A stretch of 64,000 nucleotides of DNA, taken from the NCBI GenBank assembly GCA_032622095.1, contig CP136064.1, positions 252,776,484 to 252,840,483 of the forward strand, written 5' to 3'. Positions 43,136 to 53,488 of the stretch are shown here, piece after piece. Source of the DNA: Siphonodentalium dalli. Lineage: Eukaryota > Mollusca > Scaphopoda > Gadilida > Siphonodentaliidae. Each line of letters starts with the position of its first letter. Position 1 is the first letter of the stretch. A program made the translations under genes and the position numbers. The notes under the pieces are model-generated. The model was given only the letters and a program-made list of their open reading frames with translations. It made no database searches and was not told the DNA's origin.

Positions 43136-43423
43136 ATATTTTCGTCAAGGGGAGAGGAAGGAAGAATTATCACTTTGTTTGAAAGTAAATACAGTAAGAA
43201 TGTGCGTGTGTGTTTTAATGTTTATATTAAAATATGGTTTTATTTATTATTGCTAGCAAATTAAAAAAAACGCTTCTTAAATAAATCGTGCACATGCATT
43301 TCAAGGGAGACTCGAAATGCATGACTTGTCCAGTCTATCGTTATAAAGTTCAAAGTCGCGTTGACTTCTCGACAACAAATGTGCTAGCTGCTCAAGAAGC
43401 TAAATTTGCGTTCATATCTCGCC

Positions 43424-43494
43424 GCATCGGTGGTTCAGTGGTAGAATGCTCGCCTGCCACGCGGGCGACCCGGGTTCGATTCCCGGCCGATGCA
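43424..43494 (+). tRNA. tRNA-Gly(GCC)
   Basis: Unit 33; as the reference copy. Confidence 0.95.
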
Positions 43495-43655
43495 AAATAA
43501 GTTTTTTTCACTGATTTTGTTTGTGGATATCCACCTCATTTTGGACTATGCAGTTTAATTGGGAACTTGAGAAAAACAAATTTCATTGGCACATAAATTT
43601 GTTTAAAGAAAACGGACGGACTTGCGATTCGCATTTCATCGAGCAAAATTACTGT

Positions 43656-43739
43656 TGTCAGAAGTGGGATTCGAACCCACGCCGGGAAGACCCGACTGCG
43701 ACCTGAACGCAGCGCCTTAGACCACTCGGCCATCCTGAC
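43656..43739 (-). tRNA. tRNA-Leu(CAG), consensus form
   Basis: Unit 33; all stems paired. Confidence 0.96.
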
Positions 43740-44008
43740 TACAGAAAGACTGCAACAGTATCCTGCTCAAAGTGAGACAATGGTATTGTGGATATATTTT
43801 AGTTCCCTTCTGGCTGTCGTTGCATTCTTAACGCACACATCCGATTGCTGATTTTTTGGTGGGTATATGATAAATGTACGTGATTCTATATAGTTATATT
43901 ATGGCTATTAAGTTTTCATAAACAGGCCTTCTTGGACATAAAACATAATTTTATATTTTGTTTTCAAATCAGCGAAAATGCGTTATGAAGAGCACTGTTT
44001 TCATTACT

Positions 44009-44080
44009 GTCCCAGTAGCTCAGCGATAGAGCGCTGGACTTCTAATCCAGAGGCCGTGGGTTCGATCCCCACCTGGGATG
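44009..44080 (+). tRNA. tRNA-Arg(TCT), D-loop deletion
   Basis: Unit 34; 72 nt because one G of the D-loop GG is missing (AGCGATA). The stems remain. Confidence 0.85.
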
Positions 44081-44204
44081 CACCGATATTTTTAAATCTT
44101 GGAATCAAAATTCGGTCGTCGTGCCTTGCTGACCTGCAAAGCGATTGTTGACAAACTGTTGAATAACGAATATAATGTCTTATAAAATGGTGTATTTATC
44201 GTAA

Positions 44205-44275
44205 GCGCCGCTGGTGTAGTGGTATCATGCAAGATTCCCATTCTTGCGACCCGGGTTCGATTCCCGGGCGGCGCA
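44205..44275 (+). tRNA. tRNA-Gly(CCC)
   Basis: Unit 34; as the reference copy. Confidence 0.95.
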
Positions 44276-44385
44276 TATCTACTTTTTCAGTTAAATATGA
44301 CAGGCCATAATTTAGCTGACATTTCTAATGGATTCAATTTTTAACAGAGGAATGTCATTTTAGAAAACCACCATTATTACCATGG

Positions 44386-44457
44386 AGCAGAGTGGCGCAG
44401 TGGTAGCGTGCTGGGCCCATAACCCAGAGGTCCGAGGATCGAAACCTCGCTCTGCTA
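44386..44457 (+). tRNA. tRNA-iMet(CAT)
   Basis: Unit 34; full-length form. Confidence 0.95.
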
Positions 44458-44749
44458 ATATTTTCGTCAAGGGGAGAGGAAGGAAGAATTATCACTTTGT
44501 TTGAAAGTAAATACAGTAAGAATGTGCGTGTGTGTTTTAATGTTTATATTAAAATATGGTTTTATTTATTATTGCTAGCAAATTAAAAAAAACGCTTCTT
44601 AAATGAATCGTGCACATGCATGCATTTCAAGGGAGACTCGAAATGCATGACTTGTCCAGTCTATCGTTATAAAGTTCAAAGTCGCGTTGACTTCTCGACA
44701 ACAAATGTGCTAGCTGCTCAAGAAGCTAAATTTGCGTTCATATCTCGCC

Positions 44750-44811
44750 GCATCGGTGGTTCAGTGGTAGAATGCACGCGGGCGACCCGGGTTCGATTCC
44801 CGGCCGATGCA
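44750..44811 (+). pseudogene. tRNA-Gly(GCC) pseudogene lacking its anticodon
   Basis: Unit 34; 62 nt. Nine bases (TCGCCTGCC) covering the 5' anticodon stem and the anticodon itself are deleted. The flanking GC-rich sequence may have promoted slippage. D-arm, T-arm, acceptor and terminator are intact, so a transcript without an anticodon could still be made. Confidence 0.92.
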
Positions 44812-44972
44812 AAATAAGTTTTTTTCACTGATTTTGTTTGTGGATATCCACCTCATTTTGGACTATGCAGTTTAATTGGGAACTTGAGAAAAACTAATTT
44901 CATTGGCACATAAATTTGTTTAAAGAAAACGGACGGACTTGCGATTCGCATTTCATCGAGCAAAATTACTGT

Positions 44973-45056
44973 TGTCAGAAGTGGGATTCGAACCCACGCC
45001 TGGAAGACCCGACTGCGACCTGAACGCAGCGCCTTAGACCACTCGGCCATCCTGAC
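44973..45056 (-). tRNA. tRNA-Leu(CAG), variable-arm variant
   Basis: Unit 34; CCAG variable arm. Confidence 0.87.
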
Positions 45057-45325
45057 TACAGAAAGACTGCAACAGTATCCTGCTCAAAGTGAGACAATGG
45101 TATTGTGGATATATTTTAGTTCCCTTCTGGCTGTCGTTGCATTCTTAACGCACACATCCGATTGCTGATTTTTTGGTGGGTATATGATAAATGTACGTGA
45201 TTCTATATAGTTATATTATGGCTATTAAGTTTTCATAAACAGGCCTTCTTGGACATAAAACATAATTTTATATTTTGTTTTCAAATCAGCGAAAATGCGC
45301 TATGAAGAGCACTGTTTTCATTACT

Positions 45326-45398
45326 TTCCCAGTAGCTCAGCGGATAGAGCGCTGCACTTCTAATCCAGAGGCCGTGGGTTCGATCCCCACCTTGGATG
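45326..45398 (+). tRNA. tRNA-Arg(TCT), degenerate
   Basis: Unit 35; G1 is T, a G in the 5' anticodon stem is C (CTGCA), and the 3' acceptor has CTTGGAT for CTGGGAT. Two stems carry mismatches, so it is probably a pseudogene. Confidence 0.7.
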
Positions 45399-45522
45399 CA
45401 CAGATATTTTTAAATCTTGGAATCAAAATTCGGTCGTCGTGCCTTGCTGACCTGCAAAGCGATTGTTGACAAACTGTTGAATAACGAATATAATGTCTTA
45501 TAAAATGGTGTATTTATCGTAA

Positions 45523-45593
45523 GCGCCGCTGGTGTAGTGGTATCATGCAAGATTTCCATTCTTGCGACCCGGGTTCGATTCCCGGGCGGCGCA
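45523..45593 (+). tRNA. tRNA-Gly(TCC), anticodon-shifted copy
   Basis: Unit 35; the Gly(CCC) gene with C34 changed to T. The loop reads TTTCCAT, so the anticodon is TCC, which decodes GGA. Amino-acid identity should be unchanged. Confidence 0.9.
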
Positions 45594-45703
45594 TATCTAC
45601 TTTTTCAGTTAAATATGACAAGCCATAATTTAGCTGACATTTCTAATGGATTCAATTTTTAACAGAGGAATGTCATTTTAGAAAACCACCATTATTACCA
45701 TGG

Positions 45704-45775
45704 AGCAGAGTGGCGCAGTGGTAGCGTGCTGGGCCCATAACCCAGAGGTCCGAGGATCGAAACCTCGCTCTGCTA
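45704..45775 (+). tRNA. tRNA-iMet(CAT)
   Basis: Unit 35; full-length form. Confidence 0.95.
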
Positions 45776-46063
45776 ATATTTTCGTCAAGGGGAGAGGAAG
45801 GAAGAATTATCACTTTGTTTGAAAGTAAATACAGTAAGAATGTGCGTGTGTGTTTTAATGTTTATATTAAAATATGGTTTTATTTATTATTGCTAGCAAA
45901 TTAAAAAAAACGCTTCTTAAATGAATCGTGCACATGCATTTCAAGGGAGACTCGAAATGCATGACTTGTCCAGTCTATCGTTATAAAGTTCAAAGTCGCG
46001 TTGACTTCTCGACAACAAATGTGCTAGCTGCTCAAGAAGCTAAATTTGCGTTCATATCTCGCC

Positions 46064-46134
46064 GCATCGGTGGTTCGGTGGTAGAATGCTCGCCTGCCAC
46101 GCGGGCGACCCGGGTTCGATTCCCGGCCGATGCA
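46064..46134 (+). tRNA. tRNA-Gly(GCC), A14 to G
   Basis: Unit 35; D-loop begins GGTGG, replacing the conserved A14 that pairs with U8. Shared with units 40 and 42. Confidence 0.87.
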
Positions 46135-46295
46135 AAATAAGTTTTTTTCACTGATTTTGTTTGTGGATATCCACCTCATTTTGGACTATGCAGTTTAATT
46201 GGGAACTTGAGAAAAACAAATTTCATTGGCACATAAATTTGTTTAAAGAAAACGGACGGACTTGCGATTCGCATTTCATCGAGCAAAATTACTGT

Positions 46296-46379
46296 TGTCA
46301 GAAGTGGGATTCGAACCCACGCCGGGAAGACCCGACTGCGACCTGAACGCAGCGCCTTAGACCACTCGGCCATCCTGAC
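46296..46379 (-). tRNA. tRNA-Leu(CAG), consensus form
   Basis: Unit 35; all stems paired. Confidence 0.96.
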
Positions 46380-46648
46380 TACAGAAAGACTGCGACAGTA
46401 TCCTGCTCAAAGTGAGACAATGGTATTGTGGATATATTTTAGTTCCCTTCTGGCTGTCGTTGCATTCTTAACGCACACATCCGATTGCTGATTTTTTGGT
46501 GGGTATATGATAAATGTACGTGATTCTATATAGTTATATTATGGCTATTAAGTTTTCATAAACAGGCCTTCTTGGACATAAAACATAATTTTATATTTTG
46601 TTTTCAAATCAGCGAAAATGCGTTATGAAGAGCACTGTTTTAATTACT

Positions 46649-46722
46649 GTCCCAGTAGCTCAGCGGATAGAGCGCTGGACTTCTAACTCCAGAGGCCGTG
46701 GGTTCGATCCCCACCTGGGATG
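46649..46722 (+). tRNA. tRNA-Arg(TCT), anticodon-loop insertion
   Basis: Unit 36; 74 nt. An extra C gives CTTCTAAC, an 8-nt anticodon loop. Decoding is doubtful. Extra bases 3' of the anticodon are typical of +1 frameshift suppressor tRNAs, but decay is more likely. Confidence 0.8.
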
Positions 46723-46846
46723 CACAGATATTTTTAAATCTTGGAATCAAAATTCGGTCGTCGTGCCTTGCTGACCTGCAAAGCGATTGTTGACAAACTG
46801 TTGAATAACGAATATAATGTCTTATAAAATGGTGTATTTATCGTAA

Positions 46847-46917
46847 GCGCCGCTGGTGTAGTGGTATCATGCAAGATTCCCATTCTTGCGACCCGGGTTC
46901 GATTCCCGGGCGGCGCA
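46847..46917 (+). tRNA. tRNA-Gly(CCC)
   Basis: Unit 36; as the reference copy. Confidence 0.95.
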
Positions 46918-47027
46918 TATCTACTTTTTCAGTTAAATATGACAAGCCATAATTTAGCTGACATTTCTAATGGATTCAATTTTTAACAGAGGAATGTCAT
47001 TTTAGAAAACCACCATTATTACCATGG

Positions 47028-47099
47028 AGCAGAGTGGCGCAGTGGTAGCGTGCTGGGCCCATAACCCAGAGGTCCGAGGATCGAAACCTCGCTCTGCTA
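47028..47099 (+). tRNA. tRNA-iMet(CAT)
   Basis: Unit 36; full-length form. Confidence 0.95.
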
Positions 47100-47391
47100 A
47101 TATTTTCGTCAAGGGGAGAGGAAGGAAGAATTATCACTTTGTTTGAAAGTAAATACAGTAAGAATGTGCGTGTGTGTTTTAATGTTTATATTAAAATATG
47201 GTTTTATTTATTATTGCTAGCAAATTAAAAAAAACGCTTCTTAAATGAATCGTGCACATGCATGCATTTCAAGGGAGACTCGAAATGCATGACTTGTCCA
47301 GTCTATCGTTATAAAGTTCAAAGTCGCGTCGACTTCTCGACAACAAATGTGCTAGCTGCTCAAGAAGCTAAATTTGCGTTCATATCTCGCC

Positions 47392-47462
47392 GCATCGGTG
47401 GTTCAGTGGTAGAATGCTCGCCTGCCACGCGGGCGACCCGGGTTCGATTCCCGGCCGATGCA
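47392..47462 (+). tRNA. tRNA-Gly(GCC)
   Basis: Unit 36; as the reference copy. Confidence 0.95.
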
Positions 47463-47617
47463 AAATAAGTTTTTTTCACTGATTTTGTTTGTGGATATCC
47501 ACCTCATTTTGGACTATGCAGTTTAATTGGGAACTTGAGAAAAACAAATTTCATTGGCACATAAATTTGTTTAAAGAAAACGGACGGACTTCGCATTTCA
47601 TCGAGCAAAATTACTGT

Positions 47618-47701
47618 TGTCAGAAGTGGGATTCGAACCCACGCCGGGAAGACCCGACTGCGACCTGAACGCAGCGCCTTAGACCACTCGGCCATCCTGA
47701 C
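47618..47701 (-). tRNA. tRNA-Leu(CAG), consensus form
   Basis: Unit 36; all stems paired. Six bases (GCGATT) are missing in the spacer downstream, as in unit 43. Confidence 0.96.
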
Positions 47702-47970
47702 TACAGAAAGACTGCAACAGTATCCTGCTCAAAGTGAGACAATGGTATTGTGGATATATTTTAGTTCCCTTCTGGCTGTCGTTGCATTCTTAACGCACAC
47801 ATCCGATTGCTGATTTTTTGGTGGGTATATGATAAATGTACGTGATTCTATATAGTTATATTATGGCTATTAAGTTTTCATAAACAGGCCTTCTTGGACA
47901 TAAAACATAATTTTATATTTTGTTTTCAAATCAGCGAAAATGCGTTATGAAGATCACTGTTTTCATCACT

Positions 47971-48043
47971 GTCCCAGTAGCTCAGCGGATAGAGCGCTGG
48001 ACTTCTAATCCAGAGGCCGTGGGTTCGATCCCCACCTGGGATG
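47971..48043 (+). tRNA. tRNA-Arg(TCT)
   Basis: Unit 37; as the reference copy. Confidence 0.95.
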
Positions 48044-48167
48044 CACAGATATTTTTAAATCTTGGAATCAAAATTCGGTCGTCGTGCCTTGCTGACCTGC
48101 AAAGCGATTGTTGACAAACTGTTGAATAACGAATATAATGTCTTATAAAATGGTGTATTTATCGTAA

Positions 48168-48238
48168 GCGCCGCTGGTGTAGTGGTATCATGCAAGATTC
48201 CCATTCTTGCGACCCGGGTTCGATTCCCGGGCGGCGCA
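48168..48238 (+). tRNA. tRNA-Gly(CCC)
   Basis: Unit 37; as the reference copy. Confidence 0.95.
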
Positions 48239-48348
48239 TATCTACTTTTTCAGTTAAATATGACAGGCCATAATTTAGCTGACATTTCTAATGGATTCAA
48301 TTTTTAACAGAGGAATGTCATTTTAGAAAACCACCATTATTACCATGG

Positions 48349-48420
48349 AGCAGAGTGGCGCAGTGGTAGCGTGCTGGGCCCATAACCCAGAGGTCCGAGG
48401 ATCGAAACCTCGCTCTGCTA
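48349..48420 (+). tRNA. tRNA-iMet(CAT)
   Basis: Unit 37; full-length form. Confidence 0.95.
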
Positions 48421-48708
48421 ATATTTTCGTCAAGGGGAGAGGAAGGAAGAATTATCACTTTGTTTGAAAGTAAATACAGTAAGAATGTGCGTGTGTGTTT
48501 TAATGTTTATATTAAAATATGGTTTTATTTATTATTGCTAGCAAATTAAAAAAAACGATTCTTAAATGAATCGTGCACATGCATTTCAAGGGAGACTCGA
48601 AATGCATGACTTGTCCAGTCTATCGTTATAAAGTTCAAAGTCGCGTTGACTTCTCGACAACAAATGTGCTAGCTGCTCAAGAAGCTAAATTTGCGTTCAT
48701 ATCTCGCC

Positions 48709-48779
48709 GCATCGGTGGTTCAGTGGTAGAATGCTCGCCTGCCACGCGGGCGACCCGGGTTCGATTCCCGGCCGATGCA
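48709..48779 (+). tRNA. tRNA-Gly(GCC)
   Basis: Unit 37; gene as reference, terminator TTTTGTT. Confidence 0.95.
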
Positions 48780-48940
48780 AAATAAGTTTTGTTCACTGAT
48801 TTTGTTTGTGGATATCCACCTCATTTTGGACTATGCAGTTTAATTGGGAACTTGAGAAAAACAAATTTCATTGGCACATAAATTTGTTTAAAGAAAACGG
48901 ACGGACTTGCGATTCGCATTTCATCGAGCAAAATTACTGT

Positions 48941-49024
48941 TGTCATAAGTGGGATTCGAACCCACGCCGGGAAGACCCGACTGCGACATGAACGCAGCGC
49001 CTTAGACCACTCGGCCATCCTGAC
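48941..49024 (-). tRNA. tRNA-Leu body with CAT (Met) anticodon
   Basis: Unit 37; the anticodon arm reads CTGCG-TTCATGT-CGCAG, so G36 is T and CAG has become CAT. The long variable arm (CGGG/CCCG), D-arm, T-arm and discriminator A73 of tRNA-Leu are intact. The acceptor has TTATGAC for TTCTGAC, giving a G5:A68 mismatch. The base next to the anticodon stays G37. If charged by LeuRS it would read ATG as leucine. The acceptor mismatch also allows plain decay. The 5' flank has an extra TA. Confidence 0.88.
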
Positions 49025-49295
49025 TATACAGAAAGACTGCAACAGTATCCTGCTCAAAGTGAGACAATGGTATTGTGGATATATTTTAGTTCCCTTCTGG
49101 CTGTCGTTGCATTCTTAACGCACACATCCGATTGCTGATTTTTTGGTGGGTATATGATAAATGTACGTGATTCTATATAGTTATATTATGGCTATTAAGT
49201 TTTCATAAACAGGCCTTCTTGGACATAAAACATAATTTTATATTTTGTTTTCAAATCAGCGAAAATGCGTTATGAAGAGCACTGTTTTCATTACT

Positions 49296-49368
49296 GTCCC
49301 GGTAGCTCAGCGGATAGAGCGCTGGACTTCTAATCCAGAGGCCGTGGGTTCGATCCCCACCTGGGATG
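49296..49368 (+). tRNA. tRNA-Arg(TCT), acceptor wobble
   Basis: Unit 38; A6 is G, giving G:U with U67. Confidence 0.93.
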
Positions 49369-49492
49369 CACAGATATTTTTAAATCTTGGAATCAAAATT
49401 CGGTCGTCGTGCCTTGCTGACCTGCAAAGCGATTGTTGACAAACTGTTGAATAACGAATATAATGTCTTATAAAATGGTGTATTTATCGTAA

Positions 49493-49563
49493 GCGCCGCT
49501 GGTGTAGTGGTATCATGCAAGATTCCCATTCTTGCGACCCGGGTTCGATTCCCGGGCGGCGCA
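49493..49563 (+). tRNA. tRNA-Gly(CCC)
   Basis: Unit 38; last intact gene before the deletion that removed iMet and Gly(GCC) from this unit. Confidence 0.95.
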
Positions 49564-49712
49564 TATCTACTTTTTCAGTTAAATATGACAGGCCATAATT
49601 TAGCTGACATTTCTAATGGATTCAATTTTTAACAGAGGAATGTCATTTTAGAAATTTGTTTAAAGAAAACGGACGGACTTGCGATTCGCATTTCATCGAG
49701 CAAAATTACTGT

Positions 49713-49796
49713 TGTCAGAAGTGGGATTCGAACCCACGCCTGGAAGACCCGACTGCGACCTGATCGCAGCGCCTTAGACCACTCGGCCATCCTGAC
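49713..49796 (-). tRNA. tRNA-Leu(CAG), T32 to A
   Basis: Unit 38; CCAG variable arm, and loop ATCAGGT for TTCAGGT. A32 could pair with U38 and tighten the anticodon loop. Confidence 0.85.
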
Positions 49797-50040
49797 TACA
49801 GAAAGACTGCAACAGTATCCTGCTCAAAGTGAGACAATGGTATTGTGGATATATTTTAGTTCCCTTCTGGCTGTCGTTGCATTCTTAACGCACACGTCCG
49901 ATTGCTGATTTTTTGACAGGCCATAATTTAGCTGACATTTCTAATGGATTCAATTTTTAACAGAGGAATGTCATTTTAGAAATTTGTTTAAAGAAAACGG
50001 ACGGACTTGCGATTCGCATTTCATCGAGCAAAATTACTGT

Positions 50041-50124
50041 TGTCAGAAGTGGGATTCGAACCCACGCCTGGAAGACCCGACTGCGACCTGATCGCAGCGC
50101 CTTAGACCACTCGGCCATCCTGAC
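50041..50124 (-). tRNA. tRNA-Leu(CAG), duplicate of 49713 copy
   Basis: Mini-unit 38b; identical changes to the copy 328 bp upstream, so it was duplicated after those mutations arose. Confidence 0.85.
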
Positions 50125-50393
50125 TACAGAAAGACTGCAACAGTATCCTGCTCAAAGTGAGACAATGGTATTGTGGATATATTTTAGTTCCCTTCTGGCT
50201 GTCGTTGCATTCTTAACGCACACATCCGATTGCTGATTTTTTGGTGGGTATATGATAAATGTACGTGATTCTATATAGTTATATTATGGCTATTAAGTTT
50301 TCATAAACAGGCCTTCTTGGACATAAAACATAATTTTATATTTTGTTTTCAAATCAGCGAAAATGCGTTATGAAGAGCACTGTTTTCATTACT

Positions 50394-50466
50394 GTCCCAG
50401 TAGCTCAGCGGATAGAGCGCTGGACTTCTAATCCAGAGGCCGTGGGTTCGATCCCCACCTGGGATG
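50394..50466 (+). tRNA. tRNA-Arg(TCT)
   Basis: Unit 39; gene as reference. GGCCGTCG in the downstream spacer is shared only with unit 41. Confidence 0.95.
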
Positions 50467-50590
50467 CACAGATATTTTTAAATCTTGGAATCAAAATTCG
50501 GCCGTCGTGCCTTGCTGACCTGCAAAGCGATTGTTGACAAACTGTTGAATAACGAATATAATGTCTTATAAAATGGTGTATTTATCGTAA

Positions 50591-50661
50591 GCGCCGCTGG
50601 TGTAGTGGTATCATGCAAGATTCCCATTCTTGCGACCCGGGTTCGATTCCCGGGCGGCGCA
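50591..50661 (+). tRNA. tRNA-Gly(CCC)
   Basis: Unit 39; as the reference copy. Confidence 0.95.
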
Positions 50662-50771
50662 TATCTACTTTTTCAGTTAAATATGACAGGCCATAATTTA
50701 GCTGACATTTCTAATGGATTCAATTTTTAACAGAGGAATGTCATTTTAGAAAACCACCATTATTACCATGG

Positions 50772-50843
50772 AGCAGAGTGGCGCAGTGGTAGCGTGCTGG
50801 GCCCATAACCCAGAGGTCAGAGGATCGAAACCTCGCTCTGCTA
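50772..50843 (+). tRNA. tRNA-iMet(CAT), T-stem variant
   Basis: Unit 39; first T-stem base A (AGAGG) as in units 29, 30 and 41, but discriminator A retained. Confidence 0.87.
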
Positions 50844-51131
50844 ATATTTTCGTCAAGGGGAGAGGAAGGAAGAATTATCACTTTGTTTGAAAGTAAATAC
50901 AGTAAGAATGTGCGTGTGTGTTTTAATGTTTATATTAAAATATGGTTTTATTTATTATTGCTAGCAAATTAAAAAAAACGCTTCTTAAATGAATCGTGCA
51001 CATGCATTTCAAGGGAGACTCGAAATGCATGACTTGTCCAGTCTATCGTTATAAAGTTCAAAGTCGCGTTGACTTCTCGACAACAAATGTGCTAGCTGCT
51101 CAAGAAGCTAAATTTGCGTTCATATCTCGCC

Positions 51132-51202
51132 GCATCGGTGGTTCAGTGGTAGAATGCTCGCCTGCCACGCGGGCGACCCGGGTTCGATTCCCGGCCGATG
51201 CA
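51132..51202 (+). tRNA. tRNA-Gly(GCC)
   Basis: Unit 39; as the reference copy. Confidence 0.95.
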
Positions 51203-51362
51203 AAATAAGTTTTTTTCACTGATTTTGTTTGTTATATCCACCTCATTTTGGACTATGCAGTTTAATTGGGAACTTGAGAAAAACAAATTTCATTGGCACA
51301 TAAATTTGTTTAAAGAAAACGGACGGACTTGCGATTCGCATTTCATCGAGCAAAATTACTGT

Positions 51363-51446
51363 TGTCAGAAGTGGGATTCGAACCCACGCCTGGAAGACCC
51401 GACTGCGACCTGAACGCAGCGCCTTAGACCACTCGGCCATCCTGAC
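51363..51446 (-). tRNA. tRNA-Leu(CAG), variable-arm variant
   Basis: Unit 39; CCAG variable arm. Confidence 0.87.
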
Positions 51447-51715
51447 TACAGAAAGACTGCAACAGTATCCTGCTCAAAGTGAGACAATGGTATTGTGGAT
51501 ATATTTTAGTTCCCTTCTGGCTGTCGTTGCATTCTTAACGCACACATCCGATTGCTGATTTTTTGGTGGGTATATGATAAATGTACGTGATTCTATATAG
51601 TTATATTATGGCTATTAAGTTTTCATAAACAGGCCTTCTTGGACATAAAACATAATTTTATATTTTGTTTTCAAATCAGCGAAAATGCGTTATGAAGAGC
51701 ACTGTTTTCATTACT

Positions 51716-51788
51716 GTCCCAGTAGCTCAGCGGATAGAGCGCTGGACTTCTAATCCAGAGGCCGTGGGTTCGATCCCCACCTGGGATG
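51716..51788 (+). tRNA. tRNA-Arg(TCT)
   Basis: Unit 40; as the reference copy. Confidence 0.95.
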
Positions 51789-51912
51789 CACAGATATTTT
51801 TAAATCTTGGAATCAAAATTCGGTCGTCGTGCCTTGCTGACCTGCAAAGCGATTGTTGACAAACTGTTGAATAACGAATATAATGTCTTATAAAATGGTG
51901 TATTTATCGTAA

Positions 51913-51983
51913 GCGCCGCTGGTGTAGTGGTATCATGCAAGATTCCCATTCTTGCGACCCGGGTTCGATTCCCGGGCGGCGCA
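51913..51983 (+). tRNA. tRNA-Gly(CCC)
   Basis: Unit 40; as the reference copy. Confidence 0.95.
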
Positions 51984-52093
51984 TATCTACTTTTTCAGTT
52001 AAATATGACAAGCCATAATTTAGCTGACATTTCTAATGGATTCAATTTTTAACAGAGGAATGTCATTTTAGAAAACCACCATTATTACCATGG

Positions 52094-52165
52094 AGCAGAG
52101 TGGCGCAGTGGTAGCGTGCTGGGCCCATAACCCAGAGGTCCGAGGATCGAAACCTCGCTCTGCTA
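52094..52165 (+). tRNA. tRNA-iMet(CAT)
   Basis: Unit 40; full-length form. Confidence 0.95.
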
Positions 52166-52453
52166 ATATTTTCGTCAAGGGGAGAGGAAGGAAGAATTAT
52201 CACTTTGTTTGAAAGTAAATACAGTAAGAATGTGCGTGTGTGTTTTAATGTTTATATTAAAATATGGTTTTATTTATTATTGCTAGCAAATTAAAAAAAA
52301 CGCTTCTTAAATGAATCGTGCACATGCATTTCAAGGGAGACTCGAAATGCATGACTTGTCCAGTCTATCGTTATAAAGTTCAAAGTCGCGTTGACTTCTC
52401 GACAACAAATGTGCTAGCTGCTCAAGAAGCTAAATTTGCGTTCATATCTCGCC

Positions 52454-52524
52454 GCATCGGTGGTTCGGTGGTAGAATGCTCGCCTGCCACGCGGGCGACC
52501 CGGGTTCGATTCCCGGCCGATGCA
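52454..52524 (+). tRNA. tRNA-Gly(GCC), A14 to G
   Basis: Unit 40; GGTGG D-loop as in unit 35. Confidence 0.87.
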
Positions 52525-52685
52525 AAATAAGTTTTTTTCACTGATTTTGTTTGTGGATATCCACCTCATTTTGGACTATGCAGTTTAATTGGGAACTTGA
52601 GAAAAACAAATTTCATTGGCACATAAATTTGTTTAAAGAAAACGGACGGACTTGCGATTCGCATTTCATCGAGCAAAATTACTGT

Positions 52686-52769
52686 TGTCAGAAGTGGGTT
52701 TCGAACCCACTCCGGGAAGACCCGACTGCGACCTGAACGCAGCGCCTTAGACCACTCGGCCATCCTGAC
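52686..52769 (-). tRNA. tRNA-Leu(CAG), T-loop variant
   Basis: Unit 40; T-loop TTCGAAA for TTCGAAT, and the last variable-arm base is A. Stems intact. Shared with unit 42. Confidence 0.9.
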
Positions 52770-53038
52770 TACAGAAAGACTGCAACAGTATCCTGCTCAA
52801 AGTGAGACAATGGTATTGTGGATATATTTTAGTTCCCTTCTGGCTGTCGTTGCATTCTTAACGCACACATCCGATTGCTGATTTTTTGGTGGGTATATGA
52901 TAAATGTACGTGATTCTATATAGTTATATTATGGCTATTAAGTTTTCATAAACAGGCCTTCTTGGACATAAAACATAATTTTATATTTTGTTTTCAAATC
53001 AGCGAAAATGCGTTATGAAGAGCACTGTTTTAATTACT

Positions 53039-53111
53039 GTCCCAGTAGCTCAGCGGATAGAGCGCTGGACTTCTAATCCAGAGGCCGTGGGTTCGATCCC
53101 CACCTGGGATG
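53039..53111 (+). tRNA. tRNA-Arg(TCT)
   Basis: Unit 41; gene as reference, GGCCGTCG spacer. Confidence 0.95.
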
Positions 53112-53235
53112 CACAGATATTTTTAAATCTTGGAATCAAAATTCGGCCGTCGTGCCTTGCTGACCTGCAAAGCGATTGTTGACAAACTGTTGAATAACGA
53201 ATATAATGTCTTATAAAATGGTGTATTTATCGTAA

Positions 53236-53306
53236 GCGCCGCTGGTGTAGTGGTATCATGCAAGATTCCCATTCTTGCGACCCGGGTTCGATTCCCGGGC
53301 GGCGCA
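53236..53306 (+). tRNA. tRNA-Gly(CCC)
   Basis: Unit 41; as the reference copy. Confidence 0.95.
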
Positions 53307-53416
53307 TATCTACTTTTTCAGTTAAATATGACAGGCCATAATTTAGCTGACATTTCTAATGGATTCAATTTTTAACAGAGGAATGTCATTTTAGAAAACC
53401 ACCATTATTACCATGG

Positions 53417-53488
53417 AGCAGAGTGGCGCAGTGGTAGCGTGCTGGGCCCATAACCCAGAGGTCAGAGGATCGAAACCTCGCTCTGCTA
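53417..53488 (+). tRNA. tRNA-iMet(CAT), T-stem variant
   Basis: Unit 41; AGAGG T-stem as in unit 39. Confidence 0.87.

Larger units (their letters stand above)
49587..50242. repeat. Nested 328-bp tandem duplication in a deleted unit
   Basis: Segments 49587-49914 and 49915-50242 are near-identical copies (CACACG against CACACA is one difference). Both contain the junction TTTTAGAAATTTGTTT, where the spacer before iMet is joined to the spacer before Leu. The deletion removed iMet, Gly(GCC) and their flanks. The duplication joins TGATTTTTTG to ACAGGCC, so the Leu gene is present twice with no Arg or Gly(CCC) between. Confidence 0.93.
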
